A stretch of 64,000 nucleotides of DNA from Chloroflexota bacterium (GTDB taxonomy: Bacteria > Chloroflexota > Anaerolineae > Anaerolineales > UBA11579), in contig JACPVG010000008.1 of assembly GCA_016191875.1 (NCBI GenBank), positions 1-64,000 of the forward strand, read 5' to 3'. This document shows, piece after piece, positions 26,464 to 35,360 of the stretch (within the stretch, counting starts at the first letter, position 1; each line of letters opens with the position of its first letter). A program made the position numbers and the translations under genes. The notes below the pieces were generated by a model. It was not told where the DNA came from, did no database searches, and saw only the letters and a program-made list of their open reading frames with translations.

Positions 26464-28293
26464 TCAAGCCGGGGCGGTGTCGGATTCCGGCGCTGGCTGC
26501 GCTGCGCCCAGGTCGCCTTCCCACAATCGCTGGAATTCCGCGCTGGATTGCAGTAGCTCGTTCAGCGTGCCTTGTGTGGCGATGCGTCCCTCGCTCAAGA
26601 CGATGATATGGCTGGCGCGCCGCAGCGCGGCGCGCCGATGGCTGACCACCAGGCAGGTGTGGCCCGACTTGGCGAACAGCCGCTCCCACAACAGGCGCTC
26701 GGTGTCCACGTCCAGGGCGCTGGAAAGGTCATCGAAAACCAATAGTTCCGGTCGGCGCACGAACATGCGCGCTGCGGCGGTGCGCTGCACCTGCCCGCCG
26801 GAAAGCCGGGTGCCACGCACCCCCACCAGCGTATCGGCGCCATGTGCCAGTTCGGCGAGGTCGCGTTCAAAGACCGCGGCGTGAATGGCGGCATCAAAAT
26901 CCGCTTCCTCGCCTTCCAGACCCATCAGCACGTTGTCCTTCAGTGTCTCGCTGAACAGGCGCGGCGCCTGCGGGGTGTACGCGCCGTGCGGCGGGCTGAA
27001 GAAGGCCGCCGGGTCCTCCACCCGCCGTCCGTTCCAGGTCACCTCGCCGGCGTCCGGCGGCAGCAGGCCCAGCAGGGCGCGCAGCAGGGTGGTCTTGCCC
27101 GAGCCGATACGGCCGGTGATGACGGTGAACGACCCTCTCTCAAGGTCAAGGTCAATGCCCCGCACACCATGGCTGCTACCGGGGTAGGTGTAGGAGAGGC
27201 CGCGCACACTTAACCGTTGCAGCGGCTCGGCGGCACGCGGTTGGGGCAAGGGCGGCAGGCTGCCGGTGAAATGGATGGGGTTGTGCTCCACCAGCCGGGA
27301 GGGCGGCGCGCCGGGCATCAGTTCCATGAGGCGTTTGACGGAGACACCGGTCTGGCGGTAGAGAATCAGAAAATTACCGAACATTGAGGTGACGATGGTG
27401 AGCCAGCCGAGGTAGGACACGAAAAGGGAGAAGTCTCCGACGGTGAACGTGCCTGCCCCGCCCTGCATGGAGCGCGCCGCCACCAACAGAAGGATGCCGG
27501 TGCCGAGGCTGGCGGAGTTGAAGGTGAAGGTTTGCAGCGCCTGGCTGAACACCAGGTCGGCGAGGGCGGTCTTGCGGCGTTTTTCGTTGCGTTGTTCGAA
27601 ATGGCGTATGACGTGTTCCTGTGTACCGGCAATCTGTATCGCCATCACTGCGCCGAAGGTCTCGCCGAGGAAGTCTGTCACGCCGCCTGCCGCCTCGCGC
27701 GCCGCCTCGCGGTAGCGCCGGATACGTTTGGTGGCGTTGTTGACGATGACCAGCGTGACGAGGATGGGGAGGACGACGGCCACGGTGATCAGAGAATTAA
27801 TGCTGGCGAGGGTGGCAAGGCCCGTAATCATGACCAGTACCTGCACTACCGGGTCCATAGTCCAGGCAAGGAAATTGGGGATGCTTTCCGTGTCATCACG
27901 GAATCGGCTGATGGCCTCGCCGGGGGAGTGCGGCAGGGCGCGTGCGCCGGGCTGCTGGAGCACGAAGTTGAGCAGGTTACGGCGCAAAAGGGCGATTCCT
28001 ACATGATTTAAGCCGATATCGGTGACGATGGCAACCACATTGAATGCATGGCGCATCAGCCAGACGCCACTGAACAGCGTCACCAACCCCCAGATGTTCA
28101 GCTCGGCCGGGGCGCTGCCGGTGAGGCCGTCCAGCAACTGGCGCACGATGAGCGCGGGGATGAGCGGGACGAAGTAGAACAGGACGGGGTTGAACAGCAC
28201 TTCCAGCGCGTAGAGCCAGGGTTTGTAACGCGCCAGTTCGACCATGTAGCGCCAGGTGCGCCACTCATGGGCGCGGTCGGAGGCGGAGGTCAT
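26464..28293 (-). CDS. ABC half-exporter, degenerate catalytic site (second of three)
   Basis: A 609-residue MsbA/TM287-type half transporter. Walker A GRIGSGKTT, signature LSGGQ and switch histidine SHRR are intact, but Walker B reads LLVFDDLSS, lacking the catalytic glutamate. The start overlaps the stop of the upstream half-exporter by 4 bp (ATGA), which fits stoichiometric synthesis of a heterodimer. Its close paralogue follows downstream. The substrate is unknown; lipids, peptides and drugs are all possible. Confidence 0.9.
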   Translation of the reverse strand: MTSASDRAHEWRTWRYMVELARYKPWLYALEVLFNPVLFYFVPLIPALIVRQLLDGLTGSAPAELNIWGLVTLFSGVWLMRHAFNVVAIVTDIGLNHVGIALLRRNLLNFVLQQPGARALPHSPGEAISRFRDDTESIPNFLAWTMDPVVQVLVMITGLATLASINSLITVAVVLPILVTLVIVNNATKRIRRYREAAREAAGGVTDFLGETFGAVMAIQIAGTQEHVIRHFEQRNEKRRKTALADLVFSQALQTFTFNSASLGTGILLLVAARSMQGGAGTFTVGDFSLFVSYLGWLTIVTSMFGNFLILYRQTGVSVKRLMELMPGAPPSRLVEHNPIHFTGSLPPLPQPRAAEPLQRLSVRGLSYTYPGSSHGVRGIDLDLERGSFTVITGRIGSGKTTLLRALLGLLPPDAGEVTWNGRRVEDPAAFFSPPHGAYTPQAPRLFSETLKDNVLMGLEGEEADFDAAIHAAVFERDLAELAHGADTLVGVRGTRLSGGQVQRTAAARMFVRRPELLVFDDLSSALDVDTERLLWERLFAKSGHTCLVVSHRRAALRRASHIIVLSEGRIATQGTLNELLQSSAEFQRLWEGDLGAAQPAPESDTAPA

Positions 28294-30089
28294 ACGAGGG
28301 CCTCTTCCAGGCCCGCGGCCAGCAATTGCGAAAAGCGCGAGGCCGGGTCGGCGGCCAGGGCGGCGCGCGGCCCGAACTCCAGAATCTCACCCCGCTCCAG
28401 AATCATCACGTTATCCACGCGCTCGATGGTGCCCAGCCGGTGGGCGATGATGATGCCGGTGCGCCCGCTCAGCAGGCGCGTGATGGCCTGTTCCAGCAGG
28501 CGCTCGGTGGCCGGGTCCAACCGCGAGGAGGCTTCGTCCAGCACCACCACCTGCGGCTCGGAGAGGAACACGCGCACAAAAGCCAGCAGTTGCGCCTCCC
28601 CGGCCGAGAGGCCGCCTCCGCCTGGTTGCAGCAGGGTGTTCAGGCCCTCCGGCAGGCTATCGAGCCAGTTGCCGAGGCCCAGTTCGCGAATCACGCTTTC
28701 GATCTGGGCATCCGGCACGACCGGGTCAAACAGCGTCAGGTTGTCGCGCAGGCTGGCATGGAACAACTGGATTTCCTGCGTCACCACGCCGATAGAGCGG
28801 CGCACATCCGCCAGCGGCGCGGCGCGCAGGTCCAGCCCGCCCAGCCGCACCGCGCCCCCGGTGGGGTCATAGGCGCGGAACACCATGCGGCTGAGGGTGG
28901 TCTTGCCGGAACCGGTGCGCCCCAGCAGGCCGGTGACCGAACCGGCGGGCAGGGTGAAGGAGAGGCCGCGCAGCACCAGTTCCAGCGGCGCGCCGCTGGC
29001 GTTGTCGTCGTCGATGTAGCCGAAGGTGAGGTTTTCAAACTCTACCGGCAGCGCGCCGCTCTGCGGCAGGGGCGTTGTACCGCTGTCCTGAATACGGGAG
29101 CTGCGGTTCAGCAGTTCCTGCACCCGCGCCACGCTGGCCCCGGCCTGCTGCAGGTCCTGGATCTGGCGGTTGATGACCTCGATGGGTTGCAACAGGATCT
29201 CAGTGTAGCGGTAGGCGAGGTACACCGCGCCAATGGTGAGCGCGCCTTCCAGATACAGAAAGGCGCTCAACCCCAGCGCCACGCCCGTGCCGGCCATGAA
29301 CAGGGCGCGGGTGAAACCAAATACGGAGAAGGACATCAGGCTGGCTTTGAGGTCGGCGCGAAACAGGCGGCGGGCGTGTTCCAGCAGGCGGCGCATCACA
29401 TACGCCACGCCGCCGTTGGCGCGGATATCCTCGGTGCCGCTCAGCCGTTCTTCGATAAAGCCGTACAGCATGGCATTTGCCTGGCGCGCGTCGCGGAAAT
29501 AAGGCACGCCGATGTCGCGCAGCCGGTTGAGCAGCACAAAGGTCACCAAGCTGAAGGAGGTAAGCGCCGCGCCCAACTGCCAGTGAATGCGCCACACCAG
29601 AATCAGCACCCCGATGAGCAGGAGAAAATTGCCCAGAAGGTCGATGACGAAGCGGGCGAAGAAATTGTTCAGTCTGTCCACGTCGCCGTCGATGCGCTCG
29701 ATCATTTCGCCCGGCGTGCGGGCGTTGTGGAAGGCCATATCGAGGTTGAGGCAGTGCCGCGCCAGGTCGGCGCGCAGGGCGTTGGTGGCCCGCAGGCCGA
29801 TGTTGGCGGCTAGGAAGGCTTCGGCCACCGTGTCAAGTTGGCGCAGCAGGGCAAAGCCGAGGAACAACCCCGCCAGTTTCAGCAGGGTGTTGAGCGGCGC
29901 GCCGGCTATGGCTTCGTCAATGAACTGGCCGAGCAGCCAGGGGTTGATGAGTTGCAGGGCGATGCCCGCCAGCAACAGGAGGAGCAGCAGCAGCGAGTGC
30001 CGCCACTGTGGCGCGAAGTAACGCCTCAGCACGACAAGAATCTTGCGGCCGGAGGATTTGACCGGCGGGGTGGGTTCGGAATCGGTCAC
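28290..30089 (-). CDS. ABC half-exporter with catalytic glutamate (first of three)
   Basis: A 599-residue half exporter. The membrane domain covers about residues 20-320. Walker A is GRTGSGKTT and Walker B VVVLDEASS with the catalytic Glu, but the signature is LSAGEAQ instead of LSGGQ. This is the reverse of the two downstream paralogues, exactly the complementarity expected for heterodimeric exporters with one consensus and one degenerate ATP site. It is first in the three-gene run, 3 bp after the CoA-binding protein gene. Confidence 0.9.
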   Translation of the reverse strand: MTDSEPTPPVKSSGRKILVVLRRYFAPQWRHSLLLLLLLLAGIALQLINPWLLGQFIDEAIAGAPLNTLLKLAGLFLGFALLRQLDTVAEAFLAANIGLRATNALRADLARHCLNLDMAFHNARTPGEMIERIDGDVDRLNNFFARFVIDLLGNFLLLIGVLILVWRIHWQLGAALTSFSLVTFVLLNRLRDIGVPYFRDARQANAMLYGFIEERLSGTEDIRANGGVAYVMRRLLEHARRLFRADLKASLMSFSVFGFTRALFMAGTGVALGLSAFLYLEGALTIGAVYLAYRYTEILLQPIEVINRQIQDLQQAGASVARVQELLNRSSRIQDSGTTPLPQSGALPVEFENLTFGYIDDDNASGAPLELVLRGLSFTLPAGSVTGLLGRTGSGKTTLSRMVFRAYDPTGGAVRLGGLDLRAAPLADVRRSIGVVTQEIQLFHASLRDNLTLFDPVVPDAQIESVIRELGLGNWLDSLPEGLNTLLQPGGGGLSAGEAQLLAFVRVFLSEPQVVVLDEASSRLDPATERLLEQAITRLLSGRTGIIIAHRLGTIERVDNVMILERGEILEFGPRAALAADPASRFSQLLAAGLEEALV

Positions 30090-30092
30090 GGG

Positions 30093-30521
30093 TCAGTGGT
30101 TGCGCCATCGCGGGATGCCCAGGCGCACATGTTCCACCTTGATGCAGGCATCCATCACCATCGTCAGGCCGGCGCGCTCGGCGGCTTCCCCGGCGGCTTC
30201 GTCATACACGCCCAGCTGCGCCCACACGGATTTGGCGCCCACCGCAATGGCTTCTTCCACCACACCGGCCAGGTATTCGCTGCGGCGGAAGACATCGACG
30301 ATGTCGATGGGTTCGGGCACGTCGGCCAGGCTGGGGTACGAGGGCTGTCCGTCGATGGACTGCACGGCCGGATTTACCGGGTAGACCGTGTATCCGGCGC
30401 GGCGCAGGTACTGGGCGATCTGGTAGGAAGTACGATTGGGGTCGTCGGAATGGCCGACAACGGCGATGACGCGGGCGGTTTCTAGCGTGGTTTTGATGAC
30501 GGCATCCGCTGGGTTACGCAT
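30093..30521 (-). CDS. CoA-binding domain protein (YccU-like)
   Basis: About 142 residues with a single Rossmann-type CoA_binding domain: VIAVVGHSDDPNRTSY near the N-terminus, YTVYPVNPAVQSIDGQPSY, and the later GAKSVWAQLGVYDEAAG. It resembles YccU/YbfF-type proteins, whose cellular role is poorly known. ATG 30521 is preferred; TACAAT ends seven bases upstream and no Shine-Dalgarno is seen, so the transcript is probably leaderless. The three half-exporter genes follow directly. Confidence 0.85.
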   Translation of the reverse strand: MRNPADAVIKTTLETARVIAVVGHSDDPNRTSYQIAQYLRRAGYTVYPVNPAVQSIDGQPSYPSLADVPEPIDIVDVFRRSEYLAGVVEEAIAVGAKSVWAQLGVYDEAAGEAAERAGLTMVMDACIKVEHVRLGIPRWRNH

Positions 30522-30528
30522 GGCGGGA

Positions 30529-30534
30529 ATTGTA
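30529..30534 (-). promoter_or_regulatory. -10 box for a leaderless CoA-binding/ABC transcript
   Basis: TACAAT on the minus strand followed by seven bases and ATG 30521. The geometry is identical to the -10 boxes at 13162-13167 and 49442-49447. Confidence 0.45.
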
Positions 30535-30602
30535 CCGTAGGCGGCCCGGAGGAATTCGGTGGGGGCGACGCAAGGGTTGTGCAGCAACTCCCGTCGCCCC
30601 CA

Positions 30603-31451
30603 CTAGAACTCCCCCAAACTGCCCTTCTCGCGGGCGTGGCGCTCGGCCCCGCGGAACAGCCAATAGCCCAGCACCGGCATTACCAGCCCGAAAACGACCA
30701 CGATGACGATCTCCACGTTGACGGGGGCCAGTTCGGGGAAGCCTGCCGGGTAGCCCATCAGCGTCGAGCGGAAGATATCCACCCCGTAGGCTGTCGGAAT
30801 CAGGCGCGAGATCCAGCGCATCCATTCCGGCAGGGCGCCGAACGGGAAGAAGCACGCCCCCAGGATCATGAATACGAACTGGAACATGTTGACCAGCGAG
30901 TTGGCGGCTTCTTTCACCCGCAGGGTGAGGGCGGCGAAGGCGAAACCGATGCCGAAGGTGCCAGAAAGGATGAAGGCCAGCAGGCCCAATGCCAGGCCGA
31001 GGTTGTTGACCGGCAGGCTGCCGAGCATCGCGCGCATGATGAGGGCACTTGTCAGCGAGAGCAGGCTGGTCCAGATCAGCAGGTGGGCGACGCGGGCGAT
31101 GAGGCTGGCGAACTTGCTGGCCGGGCTGAGGTAGAGCTGCTCCAGCGTGCCCTGCACCTGCTCGTGGCGCACGTTGAAACCGATGGTCCAGAGTGTATCG
31201 CTAACGAACATGAACATCACGAAGCCGTAGACCACCACGCCGGAGGTGGCCTCGCTGGCCTGGCCGGTTTCGCTGAAGGTCAGGCCAGCGAGGGTAAAGA
31301 TGGCGACGATGATGAAGATCTGGACGAACGAAGCGATGAAATCCACCGGGTAGCGCGACAGCACGGTGAGTTCCTTGCGCACCATCGCCCAGAAGGTAGA
31401 GAACACCTGGGCGTTGGTCGGTTTTTGGTGGGTGGGGGTGATGGCGGTCAT
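30603..31451 (-). CDS. ABC-2 type exporter permease
   Basis: A 282-residue membrane protein with six predicted helices in the ABC-2 arrangement: an N-terminal amphipathic segment (FWAMVRKELTVLSRYP), then the helices. AAAGGA lies eight bases before the ATG. It is the last gene of an ATPase-permease-permease operon (33422 to 30603). The two permeases differ enough to form a heterodimer. Confidence 0.87.
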   Translation of the reverse strand: MTAITPTHQKPTNAQVFSTFWAMVRKELTVLSRYPVDFIASFVQIFIIVAIFTLAGLTFSETGQASEATSGVVVYGFVMFMFVSDTLWTIGFNVRHEQVQGTLEQLYLSPASKFASLIARVAHLLIWTSLLSLTSALIMRAMLGSLPVNNLGLALGLLAFILSGTFGIGFAFAALTLRVKEAANSLVNMFQFVFMILGACFFPFGALPEWMRWISRLIPTAYGVDIFRSTLMGYPAGFPELAPVNVEIVIVVVFGLVMPVLGYWLFRGAERHAREKGSLGEF

Positions 31452-31517
31452 TGGGATTTCCTTTGTCCTTGCGAAGGTTGAGCTCTCAACTCCTGTGTAG
31501 ATCTCATGGCGATTGAC

Positions 31518-32390
31518 CTAAAACTGGCCCACGCCCTCGTTGCGGCGCACGCTGTTCTCGATCTTCTTGAAGGCCCAGATGCCCAGCATTGGCGCGGCCA
31601 GCATGAAGAACCACAGCACCGCCAGGTCCAGGTACCATTCGCCGAAGAAGTAGCCCACGCCCAGCATGGCCGAGCGCACGCCGTTGGTCATCCAGGTGGG
31701 TGGGAAGAGTTTGGCGACCAGTTGGGCGGCGGCGGGCATGACAGTGATGGGGAAGAACACGCCCATGAGGAAGTTGACCACCCACTGCATCAGGTTGAGC
31801 ATGGCGTTGGCTTCCTTGAGTTTGAGCACCAGCGCGCCGTAGAAGAGGGTCATGCCAAAGAGCGGAATCAGCCCGCACAGGATGAAGAGGAAGGCGATGA
31901 GCAAATCCCCCTGGAAAGGGTTGATGCCCATGATGGCCGAGCCGATCAGGTAAGCCACGAACGCGCCGACGGTCGAGCGGCTGGTGCTGTAGATGCCGGT
32001 GCCGGCCGCCACGAACACCCGGTGCGTGGGCGTCAGGTAGATGGATTCGAGCGTGCCGGTCTCCATCTCCCAGCGCAGCCAGTTGGCGATATGCCAGAAA
32101 GCATTGGAGACGATGACAAATGTGGCCGAACCAATGAGCATGAACCCGACGTAGTTGGCCGTGCCGGTGTTGGCGAGGAAGACTTCGGCGGCCCGATCCC
32201 CGGCGGTGGCGCGTCCCAGCAGGATGGGCATGGCGGCCAGCACGATGGGCGTAAGGATCTCGTTGAACAATTGCCCTTTGTAGCGGCTGACGATGAGCAG
32301 GCGGGCGCGCACGGTGGCAAAGGTGGCGCTCACCAGCGTGGCCGGGCTGGCTTTGCCGGGCTTGCGGGCGGGCAGGGAGATGGCGGTCAT
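31518..32390 (-). CDS. ABC-2 type exporter permease
   Basis: A 290-residue ABC-2 membrane subunit with six predicted helices and the cytoplasmic RWEMETGTLESIYLTP coupling segment; the other permease has the matching NVRHEQVQGTLEQLYLSP. AGGAGG, which overlaps the stop of the ATPase gene, lies six bases before the ATG, so translation is tightly coupled. Confidence 0.88.
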   Translation of the reverse strand: MTAISLPARKPGKASPATLVSATFATVRARLLIVSRYKGQLFNEILTPIVLAAMPILLGRATAGDRAAEVFLANTGTANYVGFMLIGSATFVIVSNAFWHIANWLRWEMETGTLESIYLTPTHRVFVAAGTGIYSTSRSTVGAFVAYLIGSAIMGINPFQGDLLIAFLFILCGLIPLFGMTLFYGALVLKLKEANAMLNLMQWVVNFLMGVFFPITVMPAAAQLVAKLFPPTWMTNGVRSAMLGVGYFFGEWYLDLAVLWFFMLAAPMLGIWAFKKIENSVRRNEGVGQF

Positions 32391-32399
32391 GGCAGCCTC

Positions 32400-33422
32400 C
32401 TACTTCTTGGCGCCGGTTTCCACGGCGGTGTTCTCGGCCAGCGTGCGCCCGGTCTTGGCGATGAACACGTCTTCCAGGGTCACATCCTGCGGGGTGATCT
32501 TCTGGATGGTCGCCCCGATCTGGCCAAGCACTTCGATCAGGCGCGCCAGCGTATCGGCCCCGTTGTGGCTCATCACGGTCAGTTCGGCCACGCCGTCCAC
32601 GCTGCCCAGGGTGGCCTGGCTGACGGCCGGCAGGGCTTTGACCGCCTCGACCGCTTTGGAGGGGATGACGCCGGCGATGCGGGTGATGTGCTCGCGGCCC
32701 AGCGAAGCCTTCAGTTCCGGCACCCGGCCGATGGCCAGCAACTGACCGTAGTCGATGATCGCCACCCGGTCACACAGGGTTTCGGCCTCGGCCATGATGT
32801 GGGTGGTGTAGATGATGGTCTTGCCTTCCTGCTGATTCTTCTGGCGCACGATGGCGCGCAGTTCGCTCGCCGAGGGCACGTCCAGGGTGTTGGTCGGCTC
32901 GTCCAGGATGAGCAGCGGCGCGTCGTTGATCAGCGACTTGCCGAAAGCCAGTTTCATCTTCTGGCCGGAGGAGTACGTCTCCACCGAACGATCAGCCAGA
33001 TCGCCCAGTTCGAGCATGTCGATGATCTCCTGGGCGCGGCGTTTGCGGTCGGCGGGGGAATAATGATACAGCGCGCCAAAGTAGATCAGGTTCTCGCGGC
33101 CGGTCAGTTTCCAATACAGGCCGCGGTCGCCCATCAGCATGCAGCCGACGGTGGCACGCACGGCGTTATCGTCGGCCACCACGTCGTAGCCGTTCAGGCG
33201 GGCGCTGCCGCTGCTGGGCAGCAGCAGGGTGCTGAGGATCTTGATCATCGTGGTCTTGCCAGCCCCATTGGGGCCCAGCAGCCCGAAGATCTCGCCCTCT
33301 TCAACCTCCAGCGAGATGCCCTTGAGGGATTCCACGTCGCGCGGGATGGATTTGAACAGCCCCTTGCGTTGTTTGGTGTGATAAGTCTTGCTCAGGTTTT
33401 CGATAACTACGGTGCCAAGCAT
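32400..33422 (-). CDS. ABC-2 type exporter ATPase (DrrA-like)
   Basis: A 340-residue ATPase. Walker A is GPNGAGKTT, the signature is the variant YSSGQKMK, Walker B LLILDEPTN, and the switch TTHIMAEAE. The C-terminal about 90 residues form the regulatory domain seen in DrrA-like ATPases. AAGGAG lies six bases before ATG 33422. It supplies energy to the two following permeases. Antibiotic, polyketide or polysaccharide export are the usual roles. Confidence 0.92.
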   Translation of the reverse strand: MLGTVVIENLSKTYHTKQRKGLFKSIPRDVESLKGISLEVEEGEIFGLLGPNGAGKTTMIKILSTLLLPSSGSARLNGYDVVADDNAVRATVGCMLMGDRGLYWKLTGRENLIYFGALYHYSPADRKRRAQEIIDMLELGDLADRSVETYSSGQKMKLAFGKSLINDAPLLILDEPTNTLDVPSASELRAIVRQKNQQEGKTIIYTTHIMAEAETLCDRVAIIDYGQLLAIGRVPELKASLGREHITRIAGVIPSKAVEAVKALPAVSQATLGSVDGVAELTVMSHNGADTLARLIEVLGQIGATIQKITPQDVTLEDVFIAKTGRTLAENTAVETGAKK

Positions 33423-33463
33423 GCTCTGCTCCTTCTGGGATGATACGAATGGATGAGGACCGG

Positions 33464-34423
33464 CTACAGTTCCAACTGCATCCAGACCAGGGTCTGGTGG
33501 GCCTCAAAGCCAAGCCGTTGGAGGGCTTCTTCGTTGTCACCGGCCGGCAGGTCGAGGGCCAGTTTGCGGTGGGCGGGGGTGGCGCGCCGGGCCGCCGGCG
33601 CCAGCGCCGCCAGTACGTTGGCAGCGCGTTCCGGGGCGGCCGCCAGCCACAGCCAATCGGCCTGCAGGTGGGAGGACTGCCAGGCCAGCACGCCCAGCAG
33701 TTCTGTGCCGGCCAGCGCCGACCACTGCCTGAGGTCGCGATCGCTCAACAGGCGCGCCAGCGAGCCGCGCAGGCCGGGGTCAAGCGCCTTGCGGTCCAAC
33801 GGAAGATGCCAGGAGACCGCTGGCGGGTAGGTCAGCGCCAGCCAGCGGCGCTGGGCGACCCAGTCCGCCCGCCGGCGCGGCTCGGTCCGGATACCGGGCG
33901 GCGTGGCTGCCGCGTCCGAAAGGTGCAGCAGATGCCAGGTGGTGCGGCGAACCTTCTCCTGGAAACCAAGCCTGCGGTAAAGGGCCTGCGCCCCCTCATT
34001 GTCCGCGTCCGCCTGCAGCCAGGCGCGGCGGATGCCCTGGTTTTCGGCCGCATCCAGGGCGGCCTCGGTGAGGGCGCGGGCGATGCCGCGCCGCCGGTGC
34101 TGCGGGTGGACAGCCACGTTGGCGATCAAATAAGCGCGCTGGCCCATCGCCCAGACCGGCAGCAGGTTGAGGTTGCCGAGCAGCGCGCCGCCCTCCTCCC
34201 ACACGAAGCCGCTGAAGGCCGGGTTGACGCGTGTCAGGCCCAGCAGGGCGGGGTTGCGGGCCGCCTGGCGCATCTGGCGCACATAGCGGCGGCCGTCGCT
34301 ATCCAGCCGCTCGGCGAAACACAGCTCCACCAGGTCGGCCACGCGGTTGAGGTCGCGGCTGAGGTCCAGCGGGCGCAGGTATTGGGGAAAGGAGGCTCCC
34401 AGCAGGTGGGTGGCGGCTGTCAT
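33464..34423 (-). CDS. GNAT-family N-acetyltransferase, probably two domains
   Basis: A 319-residue protein. The N-terminal GNAT domain (about 15-165) carries ANVAVHPQHRRRGIARAL, the acetyl-CoA pyrophosphate loop, and NEGAQALYRRLGFQE near its end. The C-terminal half (about 175-319) has a similar strand order and ends LQRLGFEAHQTLVWMQLEL, suggesting a second, degenerate GNAT fold. The substrate is unknown. A good promoter lies at 34509-34536. Confidence 0.78.
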   Translation of the reverse strand: MTAATHLLGASFPQYLRPLDLSRDLNRVADLVELCFAERLDSDGRRYVRQMRQAARNPALLGLTRVNPAFSGFVWEEGGALLGNLNLLPVWAMGQRAYLIANVAVHPQHRRRGIARALTEAALDAAENQGIRRAWLQADADNEGAQALYRRLGFQEKVRRTTWHLLHLSDAAATPPGIRTEPRRRADWVAQRRWLALTYPPAVSWHLPLDRKALDPGLRGSLARLLSDRDLRQWSALAGTELLGVLAWQSSHLQADWLWLAAAPERAANVLAALAPAARRATPAHRKLALDLPAGDNEEALQRLGFEAHQTLVWMQLEL

Positions 34424-34508
34424 CAGGGTTTGGCGATTTCTTAGGTCGGCCTTGATTTTCTAAAACACACCTGAATACTTTTGAAGAAAACTGAAGGCCA
34501 GTATCAAT

Positions 34509-34536
34509 ATTCTATAGCGGCGTTCAATTTTGTCAA
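34509..34536 (-). promoter_or_regulatory. Promoter of the GNAT gene
   Basis: On the minus strand TTGACA (34536-34531), 16 bp, TAGAAT (34514-34509), inside an AT-rich 190-bp spacer. The leader would be about 80 nt. Confidence 0.6.
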
Positions 34537-34617
34537 GATGTGGTTTGAAATTCTTAATCTGAATCTCAGAAAATCGCCTCTCGGCGTACGAATTGTGCTG
34601 TCCGGTCTGCCCGCGGC

Positions 34618-35004
34618 TCAGGAGGTCACGTCTTTGAGCGCTTCTTTCACCGCTTCCGGCGCCTTGAAGACGCCAAAGATCTTGATCTCGGTGATGACCG
34701 CTCGCGCCAGGTCGGGGGTCACATCGTTCTCAAGAATGAACATCCCCAGCACGCGCACGCTCAGTTTCTCATTGCGGTGGCGCTTCTCTTCCAGATCGCC
34801 CTTATCATACACCAGCACGCCGGCCACGATCGAGCGGCGTTGCACCGCCTCGCGAATGGCCTGGCCGTGCGAGTCGATCTGGTTGCGGATGGCGGTGCGG
34901 ATGAAATCCGTGCGGGTGGCGTAGAAACCCTGCTCCACCAACAGGTCGATGTTGCCCAGGTCGACGGGACTCAGGTTGATGGTGATCTTTTCGGTATCGG
35001 CCAT
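34618..35004 (-). CDS. Ribbon-helix-helix (CopG-type) transcriptional regulator
   Basis: A 128-residue protein. The N-terminus KITINLSPVDLGNIDLLVEQGFYATRTDFIRTAIR is a ribbon-helix-helix DNA-binding domain. The C-terminal about 80 residues include VAGVLVYDKGDLEEKRHRNEKLSVRVLGMF, recalling the ligand-binding part of NikR-like regulators, though the NikR metal histidines are not evident. It follows the 65-residue gene by 12 bp. Repeated CCATCTGT sites in the operon promoter (35229-35292) are the likely autoregulatory operator. Confidence 0.8.
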   Translation of the reverse strand: MADTEKITINLSPVDLGNIDLLVEQGFYATRTDFIRTAIRNQIDSHGQAIREAVQRRSIVAGVLVYDKGDLEEKRHRNEKLSVRVLGMFILENDVTPDLARAVITEIKIFGVFKAPEAVKEALKDVTS

Positions 35005-35016
35005 GGTGGCTTCCTT

Positions 35017-35214
35017 TCAGGCTTCAGGGGCGCGGCCCGCACCGATGACGATGCGCACCTGGGCGGAAGCGTCCCGCCCCTGGGCAAAGGCGTTCTCCAG
35101 CGCGCCGCGTAGCAGTTCGCCCACCGGGGCAGGCGATAGCGCCCGTAGCTGGCGCAGCAAATGGTTCACCTCATCGGCGTGCAGGTCCAGCTGGATGTCG
35201 ATTTCTTCAGGCAT
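35017..35214 (-). CDS. 65-residue protein of unknown function, first gene of the RHH operon
   Basis: A small acidic protein beginning MPEEIDIQLDLHADEVNHLL. It has no membrane segment or cysteine. AAAGGAG lies five to six bases before ATG 35214, and a consensus promoter precedes it, so it is very likely expressed. The long ORF it sits in is a shadow of the DUF92 gene upstream. The tight spacing (12 bp) to the RHH regulator suggests a functional pair, but no function can be assigned. Confidence 0.75.
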   Translation of the reverse strand: MPEEIDIQLDLHADEVNHLLRQLRALSPAPVGELLRGALENAFAQGRDASAQVRIVIGAGRAPEA

Positions 35215-35228
35215 GGCGTCTCCTTTTG

Positions 35229-35295
35229 CCATCTGTGCACCATCTGTGTGGATGGTCTGTACCAGGATAATACCATCTGTTTGCCATCCTGTCAA
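35229..35295 (-). promoter_or_regulatory. Consensus promoter with repeated RHH operator half-sites
   Basis: On the minus strand TTGACA (35295-35290), 17 bp, TATTAT (35272-35267). Four plus-strand copies of CCATCTGT occur in two pairs with 11-bp centre spacing: 35229 and 35240, 35273 and 35284 (the last has one inserted base). One pair fills the promoter spacer; the other lies just before the ribosome binding site. Confidence 0.7.
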
Positions 35296-35360
35296 CATCC
35301 ATGGGGATGGTAACCGGCGCGTGAGCAGGTCGGAATCGCGCCCGCCGTACCTGGAACGGT

